In this document: positions 1 through 7,923 of the stretch, one piece after another
Numbering within the stretch: the stretch's first letter is position 1
How the letters are laid out: the number at the start of each line of letters is the position of its first letter
Assembly (NCBI RefSeq): GCF_030954495.1
Contig: NZ_JAVHUW010000056.1
Location: 29,516-93,515 of the forward strand
Length of the DNA: 64,000 nt
Direction of reading: 5' to 3'
Origin: Candidatus Desulfosporosinus nitrosoreducens
Lineage (GTDB): Bacteria > Bacillota > Desulfitobacteriia > Desulfitobacteriales > Desulfitobacteriaceae
Translations under genes and position numbers: made by a program
The notes under the pieces: generated by a model
The model's input: only the letters and a program-made list of their open reading frames with translations
The model's database searches: none
What the model was told of the DNA's origin: nothing

Positions 1-61
1 AATAAAAAGCTTAACTCCTAAAAAATTAGCCGGCGCGGGCCGGAGCCTAAGAAAACAAAAA

Positions 62-95
62 AACAAAGAATCCTAACTTAGAATTCTTTGTTTTC
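62..95 (-). terminator. Terminator of yceD-rpmF
   Basis: An inverted repeat of about 10 bp (AACAAAGAAT / ATTCTTTGTT) lies just past the rpmF stop and is followed on the minus strand by a T-rich run. This fits an intrinsic terminator closing the two-gene operon. Confidence 0.7.
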
Positions 96-104
96 TGCTA
101 AACC

Positions 105-284
105 TTAAGCTTCTTGCGAGATCACGACTTTGGAATTATAATATCCGCAGTTCGGGCATATATAGTGAGGCATTTTCGGTTTATGGCATTGGGGGCATTC
201 AATGTGGTTTGGTGCAGTGATTTTCCACATAGCCCGACGTTTACGTACTCTGGATTTTGATTGGCGATGTTGCGGAACACCCAT
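105..284 (-). CDS. rpmF: 50S ribosomal protein L32
   Basis: L32 is a small zinc-ribbon protein of the large ribosomal subunit. The 59-residue product starts MGVPQHRQSKSR, as bL32 proteins do, and carries two CxxC pairs (CPQC and CPNC) that can hold one zinc ion, so this is the zinc-binding form. I chose the ATG at 284 because AAAGGGGGTG lies just upstream; the in-frame ATG at 335 would add 17 residues with no match to L32. It follows yceD by 32 bp and shares its promoter. In related genomes rpmF is followed by fapR/plsX, which would lie beyond the left edge of this window. Confidence 0.96.
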   Translation of the reverse strand: MGVPQHRQSKSRVRKRRAMWKITAPNHIECPQCHKPKMPHYICPNCGYYNSKVVISQEA

Positions 285-316
285 AATTACACCCCCTTTA
301 GGTTCTCGAAAATTGA

Positions 317-826
317 TTAGTCCTGAGAATGCCAATTAGCCAAGGCAGCAAATCGAGGATCAACGACATCCTCTTTGCACGAACACGAGGTTAAATTTAG
401 ATTTGCGCCGCAGGTCAGGCATAACCCCCGACAGTCATCCGAACAAACAAACTTCATTGGTAACGCTAACACAATTTGCTCAAAAATGCGCTGACTGATA
501 TCAACGTCATCCTTTTCTAAAAGAAGTGCAGACTCCAGCAATTCCTCCGTTGCTTGCGCCGGAAAAATCCATTCATCCTGGTAGGGCAACTTAAGAGGAT
601 ATTTGAACGGTTCCAAGCACCGTCCGCATATTACGTTCAGTTCCGTCTCAATTGTTCCGCTGACCATTACCGCTTTATTGGTGTTGGTTACCTGAAGTTG
701 TACGTGTACAGGCGCTGAGAAAGAGAGTGCTTCTGCTCCTAAATCAAACGAGGAAAAATCTTCCATTAAGTCAAAACGGACACTTTCACCAGATCTGTAA
801 CGGACCTGAGTGACATTCACTTTCAT
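317..826 (-). CDS. yceD: YceD/DUF177 family protein (YlbN-like)
   Basis: This 169-residue protein belongs to the DUF177 (YceD/YlbN) family, almost always encoded directly before rpmF. In plants and some bacteria members have been linked to 23S rRNA accumulation; the biochemical role is not settled. Cysteine pairs at CGRC and CDDC...CLTC suggest metal binding. The start at 826 is supported by GAGGTGG six bases upstream; the longer in-frame reading from 847 begins inside the leader. A consensus sigma-A promoter lies at 853-881. Confidence 0.9.
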   Translation of the reverse strand: MKVNVTQVRYRSGESVRFDLMEDFSSFDLGAEALSFSAPVHVQLQVTNTNKAVMVSGTIETELNVICGRCLEPFKYPLKLPYQDEWIFPAQATEELLESALLLEKDDVDISQRIFEQIVLALPMKFVCSDDCRGLCLTCGANLNLTSCSCKEDVVDPRFAALANWHSQD

Positions 827-852
827 CTTAACCACCTCAATACACATACATC

Positions 853-881
853 ATTATAGTTGGCACATTTTTCTTTGTCAA
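853..881 (-). promoter_or_regulatory. Consensus sigma-A promoter of yceD-rpmF
   Basis: On the minus strand TTGACA (876-881) and TATAAT (853-858) are separated by exactly 17 bp. Both boxes match the sigma-A consensus perfectly, as suits a ribosomal-protein operon. The start codon lies about 20 bp past the expected transcription start. Confidence 0.85.
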
Positions 882-903
882 GGAAAACTCTTTACAAGCA
901 AAA

Positions 904-2100
904 TCACTTCGCTGTCAGTTCCTGTGCCTCCAAAGCAATCATGAGTTCTTCATTGGTCGGAATAACTAAGACCCGGCAGCGGGCATCGGTTTTGGCAACG
1001 TCAACTTCTTCGCCGCGAACCTTGTTTTTCTCCAAATCAAGTTTAATTCCGAAATATTCCATATTGGCACAGATCGCAGCCCGCGTGCTGGCGGAATTTT
1101 CTCCTACCCCTGCTGTAAAGATAATCGCGTCGACCCCGCCTAACACTGCCGCATAAGCTCCAATAAATTCCTTGACATCATGGGCAAAAATATCCAAAGC
1201 TAATTTAGCGCGGAAATTTCCATGTCCTGCCGCAACTTCGATGTCTCTGAAATCACTGCTCACCCCTGATACTCCTAAAGCGCCGCATTTAGTGTTTAAA
1301 AAGTCATTCATTTGGTCGATAGTAAAATTCTCTTTACACATAATATAAGTAACAATAGCCGGATCTAAAGCGCCGGAGCGAGTTCCCATCAGCAAGCCAT
1401 CAAGGGGAGTAAAACCCATGGAAGTTTGAATAGACTTTCCACCCTTAATCGCGGCAATCGACGCCCCGTTGCCTAAGTGGCAGCTAATCAATTTCAAATC
1501 CTTGAGAGGTTTTTGCAGAAGAATAGCCGCCCGCTGACTGACATATTTGTGGGACGTCCCATGAAAACCGTATTTCCGAATGCCGTATTTTTCATAAAAT
1601 TCGTAAGGCAATCCATAAATATAACTATCTGGTTTCATCGATTGATGAAAAGCAGTATCGAAAACAGCTACTTGAGGAACTCCAGGCATTAGTTTCTGGC
1701 AAGCTTTGATACCTGCGATATTCGGCGGATTGTGTAAAGGCGCCAGTTCTATACATTCTTTAAGGGCCTTCATAACAGCCTCGTCAATAACTACCGAATT
1801 GGCAAACTTTTCTCCTCCATGAACGACCCGATGGCCGACAGCATAGATTTCACTTAAGTCTTTGAGAGCACCATATTCTGGTGATACTAATGCCTTAAGG
1901 ACAAGTTCAATGGCTACCGTATGGTTCGGAATGCTCGCTTTGATAACTTCTTTTTTTCCAGAACCTGTATTATGCGTAAGGACTGATCCCTGCAGGCCGA
2001 TTCGTTCAACAAGTCCTTTCGCAATGGGGTTTTTCGTATTCATATCAATAGCCTGATACTTTAGAGATGAGCTCCCACAGTTGATTACCAGAATTTTCAT
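904..2100 (-). CDS. ackA: Acetate kinase
   Basis: Acetate kinase interconverts acetyl phosphate plus ADP and acetate plus ATP in the cytoplasm, the ATP-yielding step of acetate fermentation. The 398-residue length is normal for the family. The N-terminal phosphate-binding segment NCGSSSLKY, the signature HRVVHGG and the loop HLGNGAS are all visible. The start ATG has AAGGGGAT upstream. No phosphotransacetylase gene is next to it. It lies between yceD and a patatin gene, a placement also seen in other Clostridia. Confidence 0.97.
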   Translation of the reverse strand: MKILVINCGSSSLKYQAIDMNTKNPIAKGLVERIGLQGSVLTHNTGSGKKEVIKASIPNHTVAIELVLKALVSPEYGALKDLSEIYAVGHRVVHGGEKFANSVVIDEAVMKALKECIELAPLHNPPNIAGIKACQKLMPGVPQVAVFDTAFHQSMKPDSYIYGLPYEFYEKYGIRKYGFHGTSHKYVSQRAAILLQKPLKDLKLISCHLGNGASIAAIKGGKSIQTSMGFTPLDGLLMGTRSGALDPAIVTYIMCKENFTIDQMNDFLNTKCGALGVSGVSSDFRDIEVAAGHGNFRAKLALDIFAHDVKEFIGAYAAVLGGVDAIIFTAGVGENSASTRAAICANMEYFGIKLDLEKNKVRGEEVDVAKTDARCRVLVIPTNEELMIALEAQELTAK

Positions 2101-2254
2101 TTCTTATCCCCTTTGTGTTTTCCAGTCCCCTTGATTCTCTTTTTCAGATACTCATAGTTTGCCCAGAAAACTTTTATTTTTTTCTGAATTTATAACTCCA
2201 TATCTTTCCACCCAACTAAAATTTGTTTTTCACTAAGTGAGTGTACACAGTTTT

Positions 2255-3037
2255 TTAGGAGATTTCAACCCCTATCTCCATTATTCTTCTAATTTCAGAA
2301 GATTGCGCTAAAGCTTCACTGCGGCCTAACTGAATCGCTTCTTCTGCTCGATCAAACTGAAAGCTTCCAATATGTCCAATATCCGGTTGAATTAATAAGT
2401 CGGAATCTGCGCAATGGAGGCGAAATACTTCATCTTCGAGAATCTCCACCGACTGAAGCAAGATATCCATAGCACTGGTCAGTTTCGAAGCAAATCCTCT
2501 TCTTACGTCAACTGCCAGAATTTTCTCCGCGCCCATGCTGCGGGCTATATGTACCGGTAAGCGGCTTTTTACGGCACCGTCAACCAGAAGCCGGCCCTGG
2601 TAATGATAAGGTTTAAAAAAGCCTGGGATGGAAATACTCGCCCGGACCGCCTGGGCAACACTTCCCTCGTTTAAAACAACCAGTTCTCCATTCTCAAGGT
2701 CTGTGGCTACGACCGCTAAAGGTATTTTTAAATCAACAAATTCCATATCCCTGGTTAGCAAGCGCAGAACTTCAAGTATCCTGTCTCCCTTGACCAATCC
2801 TTCTTTCGAGACTGTCGGATCCAGAAGCTTTTTCGAAAAGCCGGGATAGGTTAAAAGCCGTTCGATTCTGTAAAGATCTAACCCGGCGCACCACAAAGAG
2901 CCGAATATCGCACCGGCGCTGCATCCGACGACCATATCAATCTTCATTTTAAGCTCCTCAAGGACTTGCAGAAATCCCAAATGAGCAAATCCTCGCGCCC
3001 CGCCGGCCCCTAACACCAGCCCTCTCTTAGGACTCAT
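2255..3037 (-). CDS. Patatin-like phospholipase (RssA/YlbK type)
   Basis: This is a cytoplasmic serine hydrolase of the patatin family, 260 residues. The glycine-rich oxyanion loop GAGGARG is at residues 11-17, the nucleophile elbow GCSAG follows near residue 40, and the catalytic aspartate sits in DGAVKSRLP, giving the Ser-Asp dyad. GGGAGGAAATG precedes the start. It is divergent from ylbJ, matching the Bacillus ylbJ-ylbK neighbourhood, which supports a YlbK-like identity. The substrate is unknown. Confidence 0.88.
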   Translation of the reverse strand: MSPKRGLVLGAGGARGFAHLGFLQVLEELKMKIDMVVGCSAGAIFGSLWCAGLDLYRIERLLTYPGFSKKLLDPTVSKEGLVKGDRILEVLRLLTRDMEFVDLKIPLAVVATDLENGELVVLNEGSVAQAVRASISIPGFFKPYHYQGRLLVDGAVKSRLPVHIARSMGAEKILAVDVRRGFASKLTSAMDILLQSVEILEDEVFRLHCADSDLLIQPDIGHIGSFQFDRAEEAIQLGRSEALAQSSEIRRIMEIGVEIS

Positions 3038-3122
3038 TACATTTCCTCCCTATTTTAGACTTCTAGAGCCTGGCATTCTTCCATATAAATTATGAAAGAG
3101 GATGGAGGAAGGTGCTTGTATC

Positions 3123-4280
3123 ATGTCCATTATCATCCGTGTCTTAGGCTTAAGTCTCCTTGCCTTCGGTATGTTTCTCTTTCCCCAGGAAGTGTTAAGT
3201 TCTGCCAGTGCCAGTCTAAGTTTATGGTGGCGTTTTGTCCTGCCTGCTTTACTTCCCTTTTTTATTCTTTCAGAACTTTTAATGGCTTCAGGATTTGTCC
3301 ATTTCCTTGGAGTTTTTCTGGAATCCTTCATGCGACCGGTTTTTCGTCTTCCGGGTCAAGCGGCCTTTGTCGTCGCCATGGGCTACACCTCGGGATTTCC
3401 TATGGGAGCGGTACTTACCGCACGCCTGCGCAAATCCGGTGAAATAAGCCGAATCGAAGGAGAACGGCTCCTGACGTTTACGAATAACCCCAGCCCGGGA
3501 TTTATGTTTGGAGCCGTTGCTTCCGGTATGTTGGGAAAACCGACCCTCGGAATCATTCTTGCCGGCTCGGTTTATCTGGCCAATCTTCTAGTCGGGTTCC
3601 TCTTCCGTTTTTACCGCATCACCGCATCCCCCGCCCAACCGATCAAGCTGCCTTCCTTTAAGCGCGCCTGGCAAGAGCTGAAAGCCGCCCAGCTTCAAGA
3701 CAAACGAACAATCGGCCAAATCTTAACGGACTCCATCAAGCAAAGCTTTACAACCGTCATTATGGTGGGCGGCTTTATGGCCTTTTTTTCAGTAATCCTG
3801 CGGCTTTTGAATTTGTGGCACGTCACTTTATTGCTAGCGACCCTAAGCCATTCCCTAATAAGAATCGTTCCACTGACGATTCAACAAGCCTTTTTTAACG
3901 GCCTTCTGGAAATGACCATAGGCTGTCAGCAGACAATTCAAGCTGTTCCGGTTCTCAGCCAGCAGATCGCTTTGCTCACTCTCTTGATGGGATGGAGTGG
4001 TCTATCTGTATTTGCTCAGGTCATCGGTTTCATCAGTGGTACGGATTTGCGGCTGGCTCCTTTTGTTTTCGCGAGAATACTCCACGGAATTTTCGCTTTA
4101 GGGTTAAGCCAACTCTTTTTGACCTTTGCTAAAGTTCCGACAACATCTTTTCCCCTTCAAACTGCAAGCCCGTCTCTTCAGTTTTGGAATACCTGGCACC
4201 TTAGCTTGCTTATGTTCCTTGGACTTTCTGCCCTTCTTATTTTCCTGGCTTTAGGGCAACGTTTCCTCGCTAAAACCTAA
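3123..4280 (+). CDS. ylbJ: Sporulation integral membrane protein YlbJ
   Basis: YlbJ is a polytopic membrane protein with the nucleoside-transporter/FeoB gate fold, expressed in the mother cell in Bacillus and needed for normal spores. The 385-residue product has many hydrophobic helices and the conserved segment GYTSGFPMGA followed by TNNPSPGF. I prefer ATG 3123, which has GGAGGAAGGTG upstream; ATG 3102 lies inside that ribosome-binding site. What it transports, if anything, is not known. Confidence 0.88.
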   Translation: MSIIIRVLGLSLLAFGMFLFPQEVLSSASASLSLWWRFVLPALLPFFILSELLMASGFVHFLGVFLESFMRPVFRLPGQAAFVVAMGYTSGFPMGAVLTARLRKSGEISRIEGERLLTFTNNPSPGFMFGAVASGMLGKPTLGIILAGSVYLANLLVGFLFRFYRITASPAQPIKLPSFKRAWQELKAAQLQDKRTIGQILTDSIKQSFTTVIMVGGFMAFFSVILRLLNLWHVTLLLATLSHSLIRIVPLTIQQAFFNGLLEMTIGCQQTIQAVPVLSQQIALLTLLMGWSGLSVFAQVIGFISGTDLRLAPFVFARILHGIFALGLSQLFLTFAKVPTTSFPLQTASPSLQFWNTWHLSLLMFLGLSALLIFLALGQRFLAKT

Positions 4281-4376
4281 TCTCATGGCGGAGAAGAAGC
4301 CGGCACAAACGCCTCGTCGCCTTATGCTCAGAAAGCATATAACGTAAGTTTAAACTTTCTGGCAACACCAGAAAAA

Positions 4377-4400
4377 GGATGAGTATCATCCTACTCATCC
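4377..4400. repeat. Perfect 9-bp hairpin repeat, copy A
   Basis: GGATGAGTA and TACTCATCC are separated by six bases. The same stem with a different loop occurs at 15598-15621. It has no T-run on either strand, so it is not an obvious terminator. Confidence 0.7.
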
Positions 4401-4422
4401 CGGACTGTTGCCAAAAGCAAAA

Positions 4423-4466
4423 ACCCCCCTAGCCAGTGGTATTAATATACTATACGGATAGGGGTA
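4423..4466. repeat. CCCCTA...TAGGGG structured repeat, copy A
   Basis: A ~44-bp element with terminal inverted ends (ACCCCxTA / TAGGGGT) and an internal GTAT...ATAC pair. A close copy lies at 15416-15460, with the shared core ACTATACGGATAGGGG. Its outer stem followed by T or A runs could act as a bidirectional terminator between the convergent ylbJ and carbonic anhydrase genes, but the internal sequence is more conserved than a plain terminator needs. Confidence 0.6.
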
Positions 4467-4489
4467 TTTAATTACCTTTTGTGAATGTC

Positions 4490-4510
4490 AGGCCATCTGC
4501 CGGCCTTTTT
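4490..4510 (+). terminator. Terminator-like hairpin downstream of ylbJ
   Basis: AGGCC and GGCCT flank a 7-base loop and are followed on the plus strand by a T-run. It may close the ylbJ transcript about 200 bp past its stop. Confidence 0.5.
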
Positions 4511-4532
4511 GGCGTGCTGGAGCTCAATCTGT

Positions 4533-5078
4533 TTAAACAACCCGAACCTGACCCGTTTGCGGATTCATAACTAAACCGTGTACTTGAATTGTCTTCGGTA
4601 AAAGAGGAGACGTTTGAATCTGACGGCAAACCCATTTCACATTGTCTTCTATCGTCTTAAAATGACCAAGCCAGGCCCGCAGCTTATCTTCAATGCCTTT
4701 GACGGCATCAGGCGCAATCCCCCGGCTCTGCATTTTGCCGCAGAGCTCTTCTGTTTTAAGCTTCGCTATGCCGCAGTCATCATGACCAACAACCAATATT
4801 TCTTCAATTCCCATCTCAAAAACAGCAGCCACCAGGGAAAATATAACCGGGTCCTGAGTATTGTCCAGCAAGGAATTGCCGGCAGTCTTAATAACCTTGG
4901 CATCTCCCCGCTTTAAGCCTAAAGCAGGAAGAATGAACCCGGCCAGTCTTGTATCCATGCAAGTGAGCACCGCCGCTTTGCGTTGGGGTTTGCCATCTAC
5001 CGGAAAGAATTCCTGCCACTGCTTATTCTGAACAAACTTTTGATTCGCCGAAATGATCTCGCTTAACAACTCTGTCAC
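4533..5078 (-). CDS. Beta-class carbonic anhydrase
   Basis: Beta-carbonic anhydrases use zinc to interconvert CO2 and bicarbonate. The 181-residue protein shows the first zinc motif as CMDTRL and the second as GHDDCG, giving the Cys/Asp/Arg and His/Cys ligand set. It is the last gene of the minus-strand run that begins with the DASS transporter, 50 bp after the MvhD gene, and is probably in the same transcript. Its presence suggests the pathway makes, uses or is driven by CO2/bicarbonate, but that is inference. Confidence 0.88.
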   Translation of the reverse strand: MTELLSEIISANQKFVQNKQWQEFFPVDGKPQRKAAVLTCMDTRLAGFILPALGLKRGDAKVIKTAGNSLLDNTQDPVIFSLVAAVFEMGIEEILVVGHDDCGIAKLKTEELCGKMQSRGIAPDAVKGIEDKLRAWLGHFKTIEDNVKWVCRQIQTSPLLPKTIQVHGLVMNPQTGQVRVV

Positions 5079-5128
5079 AAAACGGCCTCCCTCCGGAATA
5101 CTTGTTTGTGATGTTCATCGGCAACTTT

Positions 5129-5587
5129 TTAACCGGGCTGCTTAAAAAGCTTGTTGGGGCCCAGATTTTCGAGCTTCTCAGCAATCCGGCCCACCAGTTC
5201 TCTCAAGTCCTGGCTATCTGCAGCGTCCGTCCACTTGATCTGGAGGCGTTCCTTCTCCATTCCCAGGTTTCCTATAAATTCTCTCATCAGCTCTAAACGA
5301 AGCTTGGCCTCTTGGTCACCGCCCGGGTAACGGCATTTACCGGGCGGACAGCCTGTCAATAAAACAGCATCGGCTCCTTGCTGAAAAGCTCTCAAAACGT
5401 ATTGCGGATTTATTCTTCCGGCACAAGGGACCCGCAGAAAGCGAAAATCCGGATAAGCGGCTCCGTCCGCTTCAGCCGGAGACATTACAGACAATGGACT
5501 GTTTTCACAAACAATGCCGATGATTAAGGGCGACCAGCCGGATAAATTCTGCGCTTGAGGATTCATCTGTTCCACTCCAATCGTCAT
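5129..5587 (-). CDS. MvhD/FrhD-type iron-sulfur electron-transfer subunit
   Basis: MvhD proteins carry a [2Fe-2S] centre and pass electrons between hydrogenases or dehydrogenases and HdrA-type proteins. This 152-residue protein has the family cysteines: VPCAGRI, then TGCPPGKCRY. The C-terminal tail NLGPNKL is also typical and is shared with the neighbouring 572-residue protein. The start has GGGGAG upstream. It lies 19 bp after that hybrid gene, so the two are almost certainly translated from one message and interact. Confidence 0.87.
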   Translation of the reverse strand: MTIGVEQMNPQAQNLSGWSPLIIGIVCENSPLSVMSPAEADGAAYPDFRFLRVPCAGRINPQYVLRAFQQGADAVLLTGCPPGKCRYPGGDQEAKLRLELMREFIGNLGMEKERLQIKWTDAADSQDLRELVGRIAEKLENLGPNKLFKQPG

Positions 5588-5606
5588 ACAACTCCCCTGC
5601 CCAAGT

Positions 5607-7325
5607 CTATTCTTTCAAGGGATTAGGTCCTAAATTGCCTATTGTTCCGGCATAAGCGTTGATTTGCTGCTGGAAGAGGCTCTCTTCACCATCTTCCGGC
5701 GCCCGGACACCGCTTTGACCCGGTGACAAAGCGGACAAACCCGCCAGCACATCCTGCAGCCCTAGCTCTGCAGCCCTGTTGCGATCCGCAGGAGAAACCA
5801 TGGCCTTCTCCCATAAGTCTGTACAAGACCATTGTTCAGGCTCCAAGCCAACATCGCGCTGGTACTTCTGCATACGCCAGCCAAAAAAGTCCTTGGCGCA
5901 GGCGGCGACAACTCCCCGGGAAGGATTGGCCTTTAACCCGGCTTTGACTTCCTGCCAGGCCTGTGCGCTGCAAAGCTGCGGCAAAACCAGCACCTGGCCG
6001 AAGCCCTGCCGGTACAGAGCCTTTTCTAATTCCTGAAAATCGATATATTGCTCAAGCTTACCGGCGCAGCTGCACAAGATCGCCGTATCCGAGGAAAACG
6101 TTACCGCCGTCTTTGAACACAGGGAATCGAGGGCAGCCAGGAACTGTGAATCATTAAAACGAACCGTCTGGCAGGCTCCCGACGGACAGTTGGCCGCACA
6201 GATTCCGCAAGAACGGCAGGCCGCTTCATCCCGCCCGGAAACCAGCCGCTCTTCACCTCTAACCGACTTTCTCTCGGGAACGACGGCATTAAAGGGGCAC
6301 ACTTTTTGGCAAATCAGGCAGCCGGTGCATAACTCGGGATTGACATATATCCCCGCTTTTTTCTTCTCCTGCCAGCCTAAATATTGGACGCGCTCCTTTT
6401 CGATCATCATTCTGGTCAAGGTTTCTTTCAGATTGTCCAAACGCTGCTTGGCCAGGATATTGCCTTGCCGGATTTTACAGGAGCCTTGCTCACAGCCCAA
6501 GAGCAGCACGCCGTCAATGCCTGAGGATAAAGCGTCATTGATTAAAGCCGCGTTTACCGCACCCATGCAAGGTACTTTAATAATTCGCATATTCGCAGGC
6601 AAAGCAGTGCCCCAGGCAATTTCTTTCAGCAAAGCCGGGTAAGTGAGGGGTTCACAGCAAAAGGCCAGCAGCGTAGGCTCTGCGCTGCCGTCCCCTTTGA
6701 GAGCACGGATTTCGGCGCTGAGTTCTTCAATCCGCAAATTAGGCAAGGAAATACACTGGATTGGGCAGCTGCCGACACAAATACCGCAGCGCTGGCACAA
6801 ATCCTGATTAGCTTGCGGATAGCCCTCGGAATTCAAGGAGTAAGCCCCGACAGGACATTCTTCCATACAACGCTTGCATTTATCGCATTTCAGATAGTTA
6901 ATTGCGGCGCCTCCAGCGTCCGCATTTCCCTTATCCGCACTTTTTCTAACTTTGCTGACCGCCATTTTTATTAAATCCCTGGCCGACTGGAGGGTATCCT
7001 GACCACAATAAGACCATAGGACCAGCTCGCGCAAAGGAACTGTAACCAGAGCCGTCTTCCCGCTGTCTGCTTTCTTAAGACAGGAAGAGAGACGCTGATA
7101 CAGCGTTTCCGCGGCACAAGCGCCGACGACCAGGCCGCCGGGCCGGCTGCTTCGGACTAATTCGGCAAATTTCTCCGTTCCGGCAATAGAGCAGAGCTGT
7201 TCCACAATGTGAATCCGGGAAATTTTTTTGTTCTTGGCCAGCTTTTCGCTTAAGCGCTCCAGCTCCAATTGAGAGTACGGGTTTTCCGGACAGCGGCAAA
7301 GTACGACGTCAACGGAGTTTGGCAT
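5607..7325 (-). CDS. FAD-less HdrA/MvhD hybrid with two ferredoxin domains
   Basis: I see a 572-residue mosaic. Residues 5-125 resemble the N-terminal domain of HdrA. Residues 147-187 hold a two-cluster ferredoxin (C147, C150, C153, C157; C177, C180, C183, C187). Residues 215-320 are an MvhD domain (VPCMGA, GCEQGSC). Residues 333-380 hold a second two-cluster ferredoxin. Residues 412-505 again resemble the HdrA N-terminal domain. The end NLGPNPLKE is an MvhD tail. There is no GxGxxG flavin motif, so it cannot bind FAD the way HdrA or QmoA/B does. It most likely wires electrons between the MvhD partner and the AprB-like protein. QmoB is the closest known concept. The start follows GGGAGGAGAAC. 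Confidence 0.8.
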   Translation of the reverse strand: MPNSVDVVLCRCPENPYSQLELERLSEKLAKNKKISRIHIVEQLCSIAGTEKFAELVRSSRPGGLVVGACAAETLYQRLSSCLKKADSGKTALVTVPLRELVLWSYCGQDTLQSARDLIKMAVSKVRKSADKGNADAGGAAINYLKCDKCKRCMEECPVGAYSLNSEGYPQANQDLCQRCGICVGSCPIQCISLPNLRIEELSAEIRALKGDGSAEPTLLAFCCEPLTYPALLKEIAWGTALPANMRIIKVPCMGAVNAALINDALSSGIDGVLLLGCEQGSCKIRQGNILAKQRLDNLKETLTRMMIEKERVQYLGWQEKKKAGIYVNPELCTGCLICQKVCPFNAVVPERKSVRGEERLVSGRDEAACRSCGICAANCPSGACQTVRFNDSQFLAALDSLCSKTAVTFSSDTAILCSCAGKLEQYIDFQELEKALYRQGFGQVLVLPQLCSAQAWQEVKAGLKANPSRGVVAACAKDFFGWRMQKYQRDVGLEPEQWSCTDLWEKAMVSPADRNRAAELGLQDVLAGLSALSPGQSGVRAPEDGEESLFQQQINAYAGTIGNLGPNPLKE

Positions 7326-7376
7326 AAGTTCTCCTCCCGATTAAATATATAAATTAATAAAACCCCATTTGTTCAA

Positions 7377-7409
7377 ATGTCAGCTGTACCGCGATAGCAC
7401 AGCTGACAT
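7377..7409. promoter_or_regulatory. Perfect 11-bp palindrome between aprB-like and the Hdr hybrid
   Basis: ATGTCAGCTGT and its exact complement flank an 11-base spacer in the 182-bp gap. On the minus-strand transcript it forms a strong hairpin not followed by a good T-run, so an intercistronic processing or stability element, or a protein site, is more likely than a terminator. Confidence 0.5.
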
Positions 7410-7507
7410 AAATTAAGCGTTTCCTTTTATTTTTTTATGCCGCTTTAGGCGTTCCCAAGCAATCCTGAGCTGACTTTGACACTAATCAGGCGCTGATCGG
7501 GCGCTGA

Positions 7508-7861
7508 TTAATCGTCGTCATCCTCGTCATCGTCGTCATCGGCATCATTGTGATTTTTAACCACAAAGCGTTCGACATTGCCGTCAATATCAATGCAGGT
7601 CCAATTGACGCGGTTGGTACCCATCATAGGAATCAGTTTCGCTTCATGATAGCCGAGCTGATAAGGAATTCTCGTTTCGATGGCACTTTGCGGACAAATT
7701 TTGGTGCAGGACATGCAATCCCAGCAATCTCTGGGATCGCGGCAGATCGCTTTGCCGTTATCCCCTAAAGTCATGAGATCGCCCGGACAGATCTGTTCAC
7801 AAAGAGGCTCTTTTTCGGCTTTACAGCCGTCGCATTTATTTAATAATACTTTTGGTGCCAA
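7508..7861 (-). CDS. AprB-like ferredoxin subunit with poly-aspartate tail
   Basis: AprB is the small subunit of APS reductase with two [4Fe-4S] clusters. This 117-residue protein keeps the AprB pattern: KCDGC near residue 9, CEQICPGDL, then CWDCMSCTKICPQSA with the tryptophan that sits between cluster and flavin in true AprB. It is shorter than AprB (about 150 residues). The C-terminal arm that wraps AprA is replaced by an acidic end in which 11 of the last 12 residues are Asp. The start is TTG 7861, with AGGAGAG nine bases upstream. It follows the AprA-like gene by 62 bp. Function as APS reductase is uncertain; an electron role to the AprA-like flavoprotein is likely. Confidence 0.82.
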   Translation of the reverse strand: MAPKVLLNKCDGCKAEKEPLCEQICPGDLMTLGDNGKAICRDPRDCWDCMSCTKICPQSAIETRIPYQLGYHEAKLIPMMGTNRVNWTCIDIDGNVERFVVKNHNDADDDDDEDDDD

Positions 7862-7923
7862 CTTTAGGACTCTCCTTCCACATTACCTGAGCGGTAGTTT
7901 TATTTGCTAATGGCATCTGACTT

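Noticed and set aside
4281..4350. 20-codon ORF after ylbJ starting at 4285
   Set aside because: No ribosome-binding site and no similarity; probably chance.
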